A stretch of 64,000 bases of DNA from Planctomycetia bacterium (lineage in GTDB: Bacteria > Planctomycetota > Phycisphaerae > Phycisphaerales > SM1A02). Numbering within the stretch: the stretch's first letter is position 1; every line of letters begins with the position of its first letter. Position numbers and translations under genes: made by a program. The notes beneath the pieces were generated by a model that saw only the letters and a program-made list of their open reading frames with translations, searched no databases and had not been told where the DNA came from. Shown here in pieces: positions 16,152 to 24,406 of this stretch. Where the stretch lies: positions 62,001 to 126,000 of the forward strand of contig SXUI01000017.1 of the NCBI GenBank assembly GCA_005790605.1. Direction: 5' to 3'.

Positions 16152-18869
16152 CTAGTCGCAGTTTCCCCACGCGCTCAGAAGCATTGACATGTCGGCAGCA
16201 TCCGTGATCCCGTCGTGATTCAGATCGGCGAATCCTCCAGATCCCCACTGTGACAGCATGGCCGCCAAGTCCTGCGCGTTGACCACGCCGTCGTGCTGCG
16301 TAGGTGCGATGTCCGCAACACAAACACCAGGAACACTGTTCGGATCGGCGGGATCACTTCCCGCTTGAATCTCATCGGCATCGAAATAGGTGTCGGTGTC
16401 GCGGTCAATCCCGAGACGCACCTGAGTTCCCGCAGGCACAAGTGTGTAGGTCAACTCGCTTCCCGTCGACGCGAGCGCGAGCAACTGCGCCGGAGAGAGC
16501 AGCCCCTCCGCCGCGCGATCACTCCGGAAACTTCCACCCTGAAACACCCAGCCGCGTGGCAAACTATTTTGGTTCCCTTTGACGATGAGTGCGACCTGCC
16601 CAGTCGATGCGATCGAAACGAGCGAGTTGATACGCGCCGTGTCGCTTCCAACGCCCGTGGCGGTTGTCTGCGCGCCAACGCCTGCGCGAGTTTCCGTGCC
16701 AAAGGAGAGACAGAACGCTTCGACATCTCGGCGCTGCTGGGCTCCAGTGGCTCCGCCGGGGAACGCGAACCCAACCGAAAGAAGATCTTGAATCGTGGCC
16801 TCTTCGCCATTGTGATCGAATCCAAATCCGCGCAGCGCAACAGTGGAACCACGATTGGCGCCGACCTTTCTCCACACATCGCGCAAGGGCGCGTTCTTGC
16901 GATTCTGCGCCTCCCCACCTGGCGCAGGGATATCAACAATGTTGTTTGTGCCTGCGATTCCCGAATGACAGTTGAGACACGTGAGTCCAGGCGGTGCGCC
17001 GAAGATTTGCGCGGTGTTGAAGATCGATTGACCGTTGACCGGGTTTCCGGTTCCGCCGATGCCCGTCACGACTCCGCCAAAAATCGGCAGCGATGTCTTG
17101 AGTGAATTGTCGAGATTGCGATTCGGATTCGGGGGAAATGTCAACGACGCGAGATAGTCCGTCATGGAAGCCATCTCCGCCGCCGTCAACTCAGACGCGC
17201 GCCCTTGCAGGTGCGTGAAGGCCACATTGAATTCAGTGATGTCGTCTTTCTCGCCGCGCCAATGCAATGGCTCATTGCCGATGATGCCAAAGAGTGTCTG
17301 CGTCGTCATGGGCCCCTTCATTGGATGCCATGCAATGCAACCCGGAACCTGACAGGTTTCATCAAACGCTTGGACGGCGCCTGTCGGATCACCGAGGTCC
17401 CATCCAAGTCGGTCGCTACGCCCATCAATGTGGCATGTCGCACAAGAAGTGTGCCCAAGGCCCGATGTGAGGTTTGTGTCGAAGATAAAACGCCGTCCAT
17501 TCTTGACGGCAACCGGTGTTGCGTCATGAAACGGAACACGCGCGGTCTCCACGAGCGAGGTCGTGTTGATACTGCTGACAGAGCCGTCGAAGCGATTGAG
17601 CACATAGACGAACGCGCCGTTGGGCGCTGCGACGAGTCCGCTTGGCCCTTCACCAACCGCGACTTTGCCGATGCGAGAGCCGCTCGCGTTGACCGCGACA
17701 ACTGCATTAGAGCCAAGCGACGCGACGAACGCTGAGTTCCCATCCGGCAACCACGCGACGCCACGCGGATCGCCGATCGATTGATAGCGCTCGAGCTCTG
17801 GAATCGACGAGGATGTATAAGTCAAGTGCGGATTGAGATCGAAGATACTCGGTGAACCGGTCCCACCACTTGCAACGAGTGCGCCCATCATCTTTGCGAA
17901 CTTTCCGTCAATCATCGGTTCGAAACGAACCTGATTGCCCGCTTCGATGCCTACCGCGAGAACGGAACCGTCGGGCGCAACGCCAATGCTGGCGACGCAA
18001 CTCATCAATCCCGTGACATAACTCGTCGAGAGCGTCGTGGCATTCACCACGGCGATGTCGTTGTCGACGACATCCCACGGAATCTGATTCGTCCAATTCC
18101 GGTTGTTGTCATCGATCCACTGATTCGCAGCATTCTTCCGCGCGATGTGAGCGACTCGCGGCGGAATCGGCTGCCCGACCGTGCGCGGAGGATTGAACGC
18201 AGTACCAGCATTCGGCGGCGGATTCGCGCCCGCATAGGGACCTGCGGGATTGTTGACTGCTGCCCGTGGAATCACGGTCGTCTTGTTTCCTGACTCGAAA
18301 ATCGCAACATAGACCAGCGTCCCTGATGGACTCACGGCGAGCGCGCGTGGTTGCGCACCAAGAAGCGCAGTACTCGTCAATGCGGGCGCAGCGCTCGTTG
18401 GATCAAAGCTCACGAGCCGCGAAGATGCCGCGAGCGAGACGAATGCGCGAACTGGTTTCACTGTGAAGACGATGTCCGCTGGTTCGTCACCGACGAGAAT
18501 CGTTCGCGTCACTCGCATCGACGCAAGGTCCACGACACTCACAGAGTCAGAAATCTGATTGACGACCCACGCCTCACCGTTCGAGCGGGCCCGCACTGAA
18601 ACCGGATCGACACCAACGGGAACAGAGCCATAGCGCACTGGAACCCCGCCGATGAGATCGAACACCTCTAGCTGCCCGTCCGCAGTATTGACGGCGAGCA
18701 GTTTCCCCCCGTCCGGAGTGACATCGATCGGATGCGATTGCGGCGACTCAAAATTCACGAAACCGGTCTGCGCGAGCGCGTTCGCGGCAGTCAGCACTGT
18801 GCATGCAGCGGCTCGCAGTGCAAAGCCAAACTTCGATCGTCGGTGCAATGAGGTGTGTGTGTGTGTCAT
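16152..18869 (-). CDS. Beta-propeller / cytochrome c / dockerin secreted protein
   Basis: A 905-residue secreted protein. After a signal peptide (ALRAAACTVLTAANALA) residues ~40-450 form YncE-like propeller repeats (LVYVAIFE, GVAWLPDGNSAFVASLG, VYVLNRFDGSVSSINT). Two c-type heme motifs follow: CATCH ending near residue 480 and CLNCH near residue 635, with the IAWHPMKGPMTTQTLFG and DYLASLTFPPNPN segments seen in di-heme cytochrome c peroxidase-like proteins. A Ca-binding-type RDTDTYFDADE precedes a two-repeat dockerin at the C-terminus (ending DAADMSMLLSAWGNCD). Likely a surface redox protein; the electron partner is unknown. Confidence 0.85.
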   Translation of the reverse strand: MTHTHTSLHRRSKFGFALRAAACTVLTAANALAQTGFVNFESPQSHPIDVTPDGGKLLAVNTADGQLEVFDLIGGVPVRYGSVPVGVDPVSVRARSNGEAWVVNQISDSVSVVDLASMRVTRTILVGDEPADIVFTVKPVRAFVSLAASSRLVSFDPTSAAPALTSTALLGAQPRALAVSPSGTLVYVAIFESGNKTTVIPRAAVNNPAGPYAGANPPPNAGTAFNPPRTVGQPIPPRVAHIARKNAANQWIDDNNRNWTNQIPWDVVDNDIAVVNATTLSTSYVTGLMSCVASIGVAPDGSVLAVGIEAGNQVRFEPMIDGKFAKMMGALVASGGTGSPSIFDLNPHLTYTSSSIPELERYQSIGDPRGVAWLPDGNSAFVASLGSNAVVAVNASGSRIGKVAVGEGPSGLVAAPNGAFVYVLNRFDGSVSSINTTSLVETARVPFHDATPVAVKNGRRFIFDTNLTSGLGHTSCATCHIDGRSDRLGWDLGDPTGAVQAFDETCQVPGCIAWHPMKGPMTTQTLFGIIGNEPLHWRGEKDDITEFNVAFTHLQGRASELTAAEMASMTDYLASLTFPPNPNRNLDNSLKTSLPIFGGVVTGIGGTGNPVNGQSIFNTAQIFGAPPGLTCLNCHSGIAGTNNIVDIPAPGGEAQNRKNAPLRDVWRKVGANRGSTVALRGFGFDHNGEEATIQDLLSVGFAFPGGATGAQQRRDVEAFCLSFGTETRAGVGAQTTATGVGSDTARINSLVSIASTGQVALIVKGNQNSLPRGWVFQGGSFRSDRAAEGLLSPAQLLALASTGSELTYTLVPAGTQVRLGIDRDTDTYFDADEIQAGSDPADPNSVPGVCVADIAPTQHDGVVNAQDLAAMLSQWGSGGFADLNHDGITDAADMSMLLSAWGNCD

Positions 18870-18921
18870 GAGAAACCTTCAGCCGCATTGCCCCCTCAAC
18901 ATGCCACGGGGACGACACAAC

Positions 18922-18945
18922 GGAAACTTGATCCTTCAAGTTTCC
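18922..18945. repeat. Perfect 10-bp inverted repeat between two minus-strand genes
   Basis: GGAAACTTGA (18922-18931) pairs with TCAAGTTTCC (18936-18945) around a TCCT loop. It lies downstream of the TlpA-like gene and upstream of the cytochrome gene. There is no clear U-run on either strand, so it may be a weak terminator or a 5-prime stabilising stem. Confidence 0.6.
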
Positions 18946-18977
18946 CGGTGAAAGCGCGGGACTACTCCCAACGCGAG

Positions 18978-19622
18978 TCAGTCTTGCTTCGCTGGCGCCT
19001 CAGGGGCATTGGTCGGTTTCTCAGGCGCGCCTGCCGGCGCAGCGTCCTCCGCACCATCCTCCTGCTTGTCCTCAGACTTTGAGGATTTCTTCGCTGGCAG
19101 CTTGCTCGTCTTGGCCTGGGTGGCGATCGCAGCCGAAAACTGCTCGCTCGTCGGATGTCCGATGAACGCGATCTTGCCCTCCGTATCAACGACGAACGCG
19201 CAGGGAATGCCGCCTTGCTTGGCTGCTTGCATCCACGCCTTGCTCATCGAACTATCGTTGTCGATCGCAACGCGGTACTCCATTTTCTCGCCCTGACTGG
19301 CAACGAACTTCTTGACGCCAGCCGCAGCGCTCTTTCCTCGCTCCGCGCCAGCAACTCCGATGAAGATCATGTTTGGATTGGCCTTCTGCAACTCAGTGAG
19401 GTGCGGAATGCTCGCAACGCATGGTGGGCACCAAGTTGCCCAAAACTCGACGACATACGCTGTGCCGGGTTCCAACTTTCGCACGCGCTCACCCTTGACC
19501 CATCCATCCACGGAAATCTTCGGAGCTGGCGAGCCAACCTTCAGGTCCGCTGCACGAGTTCCGGCGCCGAGAAGAACGGATGAAACAGTGAAGGCCGCGA
19601 GGATTGATGCGAGCTTGTTCAT
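18978..19622 (-). CDS. TlpA-like thioredoxin family protein
   Basis: A 214-residue exported protein: signal peptide MNKLASILAAFTVSSVLLGAG, then a TlpA/ResA-type thioredoxin domain with active site FWATWCPPCVASIP, followed by IFIGVAGAERGKSAAAGVKKF and the cis-Pro loop GGIPCAFVVDTEGKI. The unusual Cys directly after the cis-Pro is worth noting. The last ~40 residues are a low-complexity Lys/Ala/Pro tail. It likely keeps envelope thiols, such as apocytochrome heme motifs, reduced; the cytochrome c protein immediately downstream would be a plausible client. Confidence 0.88.
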   Translation of the reverse strand: MNKLASILAAFTVSSVLLGAGTRAADLKVGSPAPKISVDGWVKGERVRKLEPGTAYVVEFWATWCPPCVASIPHLTELQKANPNMIFIGVAGAERGKSAAAGVKKFVASQGEKMEYRVAIDNDSSMSKAWMQAAKQGGIPCAFVVDTEGKIAFIGHPTSEQFSAAIATQAKTSKLPAKKSSKSEDKQEDGAEDAAPAGAPEKPTNAPEAPAKQD

Positions 19623-19668
19623 GGAAGCAGCGTACCGCCTGCACCCAAAAAAGCGCTAACTTAACGAG

Positions 19669-20688
19669 GTGCAATCCGATCTTCAGCATCGCCGCGACGC
19701 CTGTCGCACTCTTCTCGGAGCAGCCGTGACCGGCGCGTTTGCTCCGTTGAGTGGCTGCACAACAGACAGATTCGTGCACCCCATCATGATCACTCCCAAT
19801 TCCCGCATCCCTGTCATGCTGAGTACTTGGAAGCATGGACTTCCCGCGAACACTGCTGGCCTCGCGATCTTGGCGCGCGGCGGTACTGCGCTCGATGCCG
19901 TGGAGGCAGGCGCGATGGTCGTTGAGATTGATTGCCCCGACAAGACCGTCGGGCTCGGCGGAATGCCCGATCGTGATGGCATTGTCACGCTCGACGCCGC
20001 GATCATGAGTGATGACGGCCGCTGCGGCGCTGTTGCTGCGGTCGAGGGGGTTGTCCATCCGATCACTCTCGCGCGTCGCGTCATGGAAGAGACGCCGCAC
20101 TGCCTTCTTGTGGGAGAGGGCGCGCGACACTTTGCGACGGCATGCAAACTCGAAGTGCGCGAAAACAAACTCACTCCCGAAAACGAGAAGGCATGGCGCG
20201 AGTGGCTTGTGGAGAAGCAATACGCACCGCTCATCAACCCAGAGAATCACGACACTATCTCGCTCCTCGCGCTCGATGCGCAGGGCCATCTCGCCGCCGC
20301 CTCAACCACGAGCGGATTAGGGTTCAAGATGCACGGCCGCGTAGGAGATTCACCCATCATTGGCGCTGGTCTCTATGTAGAACCCAAAGTTGGTGGCGCT
20401 GTTTGCACGGGCCTCGGTGAGATGGTGATCCGAACGCTCGGCGCGTTTGTCGCTGCGGACTGCATGCGCCGAGGTGCGAGCCCGCAAGAGGCGTGCGAAG
20501 AAGCGCTTCGCATCATCATGCAAAAGAACTCCGCGGACCCCAAGACCTACCAAGTCGGCATGCTCGCGCTCGATTTCCAGGGCCGCGTTGGCGCCGCGAG
20601 TGTCCAGACTGGATTCAACTACGCGCTTGGATGGACCGAGAAAGGGTCGACCTCGAACACGCTGCACGACGCAAAGTTTCTTGTCTGA
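19669..20688 (+). CDS. N4-glycosylasparaginase / isoaspartyl peptidase family lipoprotein
   Basis: A 339-residue Ntn-hydrolase. The catalytic Thr is in NPENHDTISLLALD, the self-cleavage site typical of glycosylasparaginase/isoaspartyl peptidase (HDT-I). Supporting segments are ILARGGTALDAVEAG, GLGGMPDRDGIVTLDAA, GDSPIIGAGLYVEPKVGG and CTGLGEMVIRT. The N-terminus RRDACRTLLGAAVTGAFAPLSGC could be a Tat/lipoprotein leader with lipobox LSGC. GTG 19669 is preceded by TAACTT 6 nt upstream and no clear Shine-Dalgarno. It probably cleaves Asn-linked glycans or isoaspartyl dipeptides outside the cytoplasm. Confidence 0.85.
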   Translation: MQSDLQHRRDACRTLLGAAVTGAFAPLSGCTTDRFVHPIMITPNSRIPVMLSTWKHGLPANTAGLAILARGGTALDAVEAGAMVVEIDCPDKTVGLGGMPDRDGIVTLDAAIMSDDGRCGAVAAVEGVVHPITLARRVMEETPHCLLVGEGARHFATACKLEVRENKLTPENEKAWREWLVEKQYAPLINPENHDTISLLALDAQGHLAAASTTSGLGFKMHGRVGDSPIIGAGLYVEPKVGGAVCTGLGEMVIRTLGAFVAADCMRRGASPQEACEEALRIIMQKNSADPKTYQVGMLALDFQGRVGAASVQTGFNYALGWTEKGSTSNTLHDAKFLV

Positions 20689-20697
20689 CCGCGATCA

Positions 20698-22587
20698 TCA
20701 GTACAAGACGCGAAACCGAATCGTCCCCGCCACTGCGCGAAGTTCGCCGACGACCGCTTCGTCGTAACTCCGATTCACATCCGTGACGACATACCCACTC
20801 GTCTCATCGGTCCGAAGCGACTGCCCAAGAATGTTGATCTTGCGTGCGGCGAGGATCCCGTTGATCTGCGCGAGCACACCCGGTTGATTCCGGTGGAGAT
20901 GCAGAAACCGATGCGAGCGAGGAGTGGCACTCAGCGAGATCTCAGGCAGATTGACGGCGCCCGCCGTCGCGCCGAGATTCACATAATCGACCAACCGCGA
21001 CGCGACGAACGAGGCAATGCCCTGCTGCGCCTCTGCCGTCGACCCACCGATGTGCGCCGTCAAGATCGTGTTCGGGATGCCGCGCAACGGACAATCGAAG
21101 GGTTCCTTGTTCGAGTTCGGCTCGTGCGGGAAGACATCCACACCCGCGCCGCCCAAGTGTGCGCTTCGCAGGCTCCGGGCAAGCGCGTCGAGATCGACGA
21201 TGTGTCCGCGTGCGAGATTGAGCAGAATGGCACCTGACTTCATGCGGCCCAACTCACGCTCACCAATGAGGTGCGTGTTCTCTTTGCGACCGTCCACATG
21301 CACACTCACGATGTCACTGCGCGAGAGCAAGTCGGACATGGACTTTGCTTTGCGCGCGTTCCCAAGCGGCATCACCTCCGCGAGATCGTGATAGATCACT
21401 TGCATGCCCATCGCCTCAGCGAGCACGCTCAGTTGCGAGCCAATGTGGCCGTAGCCAAGAATGCCGAGGGTCTTTCCGCGAACTTCGGCGCATCCAAGCG
21501 CACTCTTTCGCCATCCACCGCCGTGCAGAACGCGGTCACTCTCCGTCGCCCGGCGCAACAGCATCACAATCTCTCCGATCGCCAATTCCACAACGCTCCG
21601 CGTATTGGAGTAAGGCGCATTGAACACGGCGACGCCGCGGTCTTGCGCGCCACGCAGATCGACCTGCTCTGTCCCGATGCAGAAACATCCAGCCGCGAGC
21701 AAGCGATCAGCCTCGGCGAGAACTGTCCTCGTCAGGCGCGACTTCGAGCGAATGCCGAGAATGGACACGCCTTTGATCGCGCGACAGAGGTCGACTTCCG
21801 AAAGCGCGTCTGAGATCGCCTCGACGCGATACCCCTCCGCTTCGAGTCGTTGCGCGGCGTCTGCATGAATGTTCTCAAGCAACAGCGCAACCATGCGCGA
21901 CTTTGGGTAACTCGGCGCGCCGGGAAGACTGTAGATCCAAAGCAGTTCATCAACGCCGCGCACGACTCGATCCGCGCGAGCGACGACCGCTTCCCGTTCT
22001 ACATTCTCGCAGTACGCAACAAACTCCGATGCCGCACCAGCATCGCGAATCTCGCTGTCTGTCGCGCCATCACCAACCGCGACCACGCGTCCCGCGAGCT
22101 TGAGCCGCTTGACTGCTTCAGATTTCCCGCCCACGCGAGCAAGGGGCGATGTTCGATCAAACCCACTGACGACGCCATCTTTGGTCCAAGTGAATGCATT
22201 CGCGACGACACGATCCTCTGGAATACCTAACTCCGCACAGACGGGAACGACATACTCACGAAATCCCGAACTCACGACGAATATGCGCCCGGCGTTCCGC
22301 TTGACGAGCGTCTTGTGCCGACGAAAACTCGGCGAGAGTCGCGCCTTCAACAACTTCACCGCCGCGGCCACATGCGCCTTCGTGATCGTGAGCATCGCCA
22401 GACGCTTCGCAAGGGACTCGTCAATGCCGATGCGCCCCTCCATGCCGTCTCGCGTGATGCCTTCAATCGCGAGTACTTTCGCCTCCGAATCAGGGTCTTT
22501 CGCGAGCGCAAGCTTGGCGATCTCGTCAAGTCCCTCGGCTGCAACGATGGTCGAATCAAAGTCGAGGATAAGGGTCACTGCATCCAT
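20698..22587 (-). CDS. Fused phosphoserine phosphatase - D-3-phosphoglycerate dehydrogenase
   Basis: A 629-residue bifunctional serine-biosynthesis protein. Residues 1-~215 are a SerB-type HAD phosphatase: DFDST (Asp9/Asp11), VVSSGF, Lys155 in VGGKSEAV, and GDGATD (173-178). Residues ~230-545 are SerA: NTRSVVELAIGEI, NAD motif GYGHIG (378-383), catalytic Arg in LARGHIVD (~460), Glu in DVFPHEP (~489) and His in TAHIGGST (~512). Residues ~560-629 form a C-terminal ACT domain (NQPGVLAQINGILA), the usual serine-feedback site. The two enzymes are the first and last steps of the pathway; the middle enzyme SerC is not in the window. Start ATG 22587 is placed just before the HAD motif. Confidence 0.85.
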   Translation of the reverse strand: MDAVTLILDFDSTIVAAEGLDEIAKLALAKDPDSEAKVLAIEGITRDGMEGRIGIDESLAKRLAMLTITKAHVAAAVKLLKARLSPSFRRHKTLVKRNAGRIFVVSSGFREYVVPVCAELGIPEDRVVANAFTWTKDGVVSGFDRTSPLARVGGKSEAVKRLKLAGRVVAVGDGATDSEIRDAGAASEFVAYCENVEREAVVARADRVVRGVDELLWIYSLPGAPSYPKSRMVALLLENIHADAAQRLEAEGYRVEAISDALSEVDLCRAIKGVSILGIRSKSRLTRTVLAEADRLLAAGCFCIGTEQVDLRGAQDRGVAVFNAPYSNTRSVVELAIGEIVMLLRRATESDRVLHGGGWRKSALGCAEVRGKTLGILGYGHIGSQLSVLAEAMGMQVIYHDLAEVMPLGNARKAKSMSDLLSRSDIVSVHVDGRKENTHLIGERELGRMKSGAILLNLARGHIVDLDALARSLRSAHLGGAGVDVFPHEPNSNKEPFDCPLRGIPNTILTAHIGGSTAEAQQGIASFVASRLVDYVNLGATAGAVNLPEISLSATPRSHRFLHLHRNQPGVLAQINGILAARKINILGQSLRTDETSGYVVTDVNRSYDEAVVGELRAVAGTIRFRVLY

Positions 22588-22630
22588 GCGGGTTACCTCT
22601 AAGGCGCGGCCGACAATATCGTAAAGCGAC

Positions 22631-23434
22631 TCACTTCGGAATGCAGAGCAGATCGAATCCGTGCGAGCAGTCCATACCCTGCAGATCGATCGCCTCGCCG
22701 AGCATGGATTCATCGCCACCATACCGATGCACGCGATAGCCGAGGTCGACAAAGAACTCATAGAGCGCGCGGCGCGCCTGCGCACTGAGATGCGAGAACA
22801 CCTCACTCTTCACCACCGGGCGATACCGCTCAAGCAGGGAACGAATGGACTTGAGCACTTCTAGATCGTGTCCCTCAACATCTGTCTTGACAAAGGTGAG
22901 CCGAGCAAGTCGCTCACCATGCTTCTCCGCAAGCAATGACGCGAGGTTCACGCCCTGCACCCTTTGACGGAACTTCGGACGAAACCGAGAAGCCGCGACT
23001 CGCTCTCCTCCATTCATAAAGTCGGGGTCACCGTACTCGAACTCAACCTCGCGACTGCAGTCGAGCGCCGCAAGTGGGTAGGCCGCGATGTTTGCGTGCG
23101 TGCGAGTGAGCGCTGCGTTCTGCGCAAGGATTGGGAAGATGAAGCGATTCGGCTCGAGCGCGACAACCTCGCCAGAAACCCCCGCAGCGCACGCAATAGC
23201 AAGCGTCGAGTCGCCGCAATGTGCGCCGACATCAACCGCAAGGTCGCCCTCTCGGACAAACTGACGCATCTCATCAATCATCTTCTCGGTGATCTGCAGC
23301 GACTGCGCGCGCGGGTGCGTCCACTGTGCGATGGTCAACTCGCCGTATCTTCCGAGCGATCGGTGTTGTTCGACTCCCGCGAACATCTTTGGAGCGGGCG
23401 CGTGGACGAAGTACAAGAGTTCACGGAGCTTCAT
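22631..23434 (-). CDS. FkbM family methyltransferase
   Basis: A 267-residue SAM-dependent methyltransferase of the FkbM type. The SAM loop is DLAVDVGAHCGDSTLAIA, with VVALEPNRFIFPILAQN as the second binding strand and FVKTDVEGHDLEVLKSI as the family-typical motif near the C-terminal half. Such enzymes O-methylate sugars or secondary metabolites. The ATG overlaps the stop of the upstream glycosyltransferase gene (ATGA), so the pair is translationally coupled. A role in modifying a surface glycan is likely by context. Confidence 0.88.
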   Translation of the reverse strand: MKLRELLYFVHAPAPKMFAGVEQHRSLGRYGELTIAQWTHPRAQSLQITEKMIDEMRQFVREGDLAVDVGAHCGDSTLAIACAAGVSGEVVALEPNRFIFPILAQNAALTRTHANIAAYPLAALDCSREVEFEYGDPDFMNGGERVAASRFRPKFRQRVQGVNLASLLAEKHGERLARLTFVKTDVEGHDLEVLKSIRSLLERYRPVVKSEVFSHLSAQARRALYEFFVDLGYRVHRYGGDESMLGEAIDLQGMDCSHGFDLLCIPK

Positions 23435-24312
23435 CGGACTGGTCCTAGTGCGTGAAAGTGCTTCCTCGAAAAATCAGCGCAGAGCACTCGCTCAAGGAAA
23501 TCCTTCACTCTGAATCGGTGGTCTCGCATCGAAGGTTTGTAATCGGCATCGGGCGCAAAATCTCGATTGGCGACCGTCGCAAGCCACGCATGGGCGACAA
23601 GTGGATGAGTCCCGCTAAACGCGCCGAGCGCCCGATGATCGACCTGGGAGTAGGGCTTGGCGGGAACGATCTTTCCGCCCCACATTGCTGAGATCGCGAG
23701 CGCCTTCGCCAAATGCGCCTCGGTCGGTCGAAGCCAGCCGTAATGAAACATCCGCGCGCCGGAAGGACGCGCGTTGGGATACCGCATGCGGCGTGTGCGG
23801 TCGATGATGGTGTAACACTGCGCATCGCTCGGCACGACGAAGCGCTTGGAGTTTCGCAAGAGCCGAACCTCTCTTCGATACCACCGCGTTCCCTTGCCCA
23901 AGATGTCGGGGCGACCATAGAAGTGAAGGTACTCAAATGTCAGCGCTTCGACTCGAGGGTCCTCGTCCGCGGCGTCGATCGCCGCTTGGATCTTCGGCAA
24001 ATCGTCCTCGTGCACGACTTCATCACCCTGGATTGAAAGCACCCAGCGAGCACGGGTCTGAAAGAGCGCGAGCATCGTTTGCTGCGCGTACACGAACCCG
24101 TTGGGCACCGAGGTATTCCAAACCGACTCCACAACGCGAATCTTGGGGTCGCCAATCGAACGCACTGCATCAAGCGTTCCGTCCTCGCTCTCTCCGACAA
24201 CCACCACGAATTCATCCACGATGCTCAAAACAGAGCGAATGCTCTCGATGAATGGATACCCCAATCGGACGCCGTTGCGTACAAAGGTGATCGCCGCGAG
24301 TCGTGGCTCCAT
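23431..24312 (-). CDS. Family 2-like glycosyltransferase
   Basis: A 293-residue protein beginning MEPRLAAITFVRNGVRLG. The N-terminal GT-A half has VDEFVVVVGESEDGTLDAV and a later IQGDEVVHEDDL segment in the place of the DxD region. FHYGWLRPTEAHLAKAL in the C-terminal third is common in bacterial GT2 enzymes. The upstream extension of the frame looks non-coding; ATG 24321 is an alternative start. No signal peptide or membrane helix is seen. It is coupled to the FkbM gene and might sit in one unit with serBA 43 nt further on. Confidence 0.82.
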   Translation of the reverse strand: MEPRLAAITFVRNGVRLGYPFIESIRSVLSIVDEFVVVVGESEDGTLDAVRSIGDPKIRVVESVWNTSVPNGFVYAQQTMLALFQTRARWVLSIQGDEVVHEDDLPKIQAAIDAADEDPRVEALTFEYLHFYGRPDILGKGTRWYRREVRLLRNSKRFVVPSDAQCYTIIDRTRRMRYPNARPSGARMFHYGWLRPTEAHLAKALAISAMWGGKIVPAKPYSQVDHRALGAFSGTHPLVAHAWLATVANRDFAPDADYKPSMRDHRFRVKDFLERVLCADFSRKHFHALGPVR

Positions 24313-24393
24313 GCGACGCATCCTATCGGGCGAACGCCCCGCAGATTTCGATGACTGAACCTGCGAGCGGCGCGCGTAGAACCGGCTTCCCGC

Positions 24394-24399
24394 TAGAGT
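24394..24399 (+). promoter_or_regulatory. Possible -10 box of a leaderless transcript
   Basis: TAGAGT lies 7 nt before the GTG at 24407, with no Shine-Dalgarno in between. The -35 is not convincing. Confidence 0.25.
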
Positions 24400-24406
24400 A
24401 GACGGC

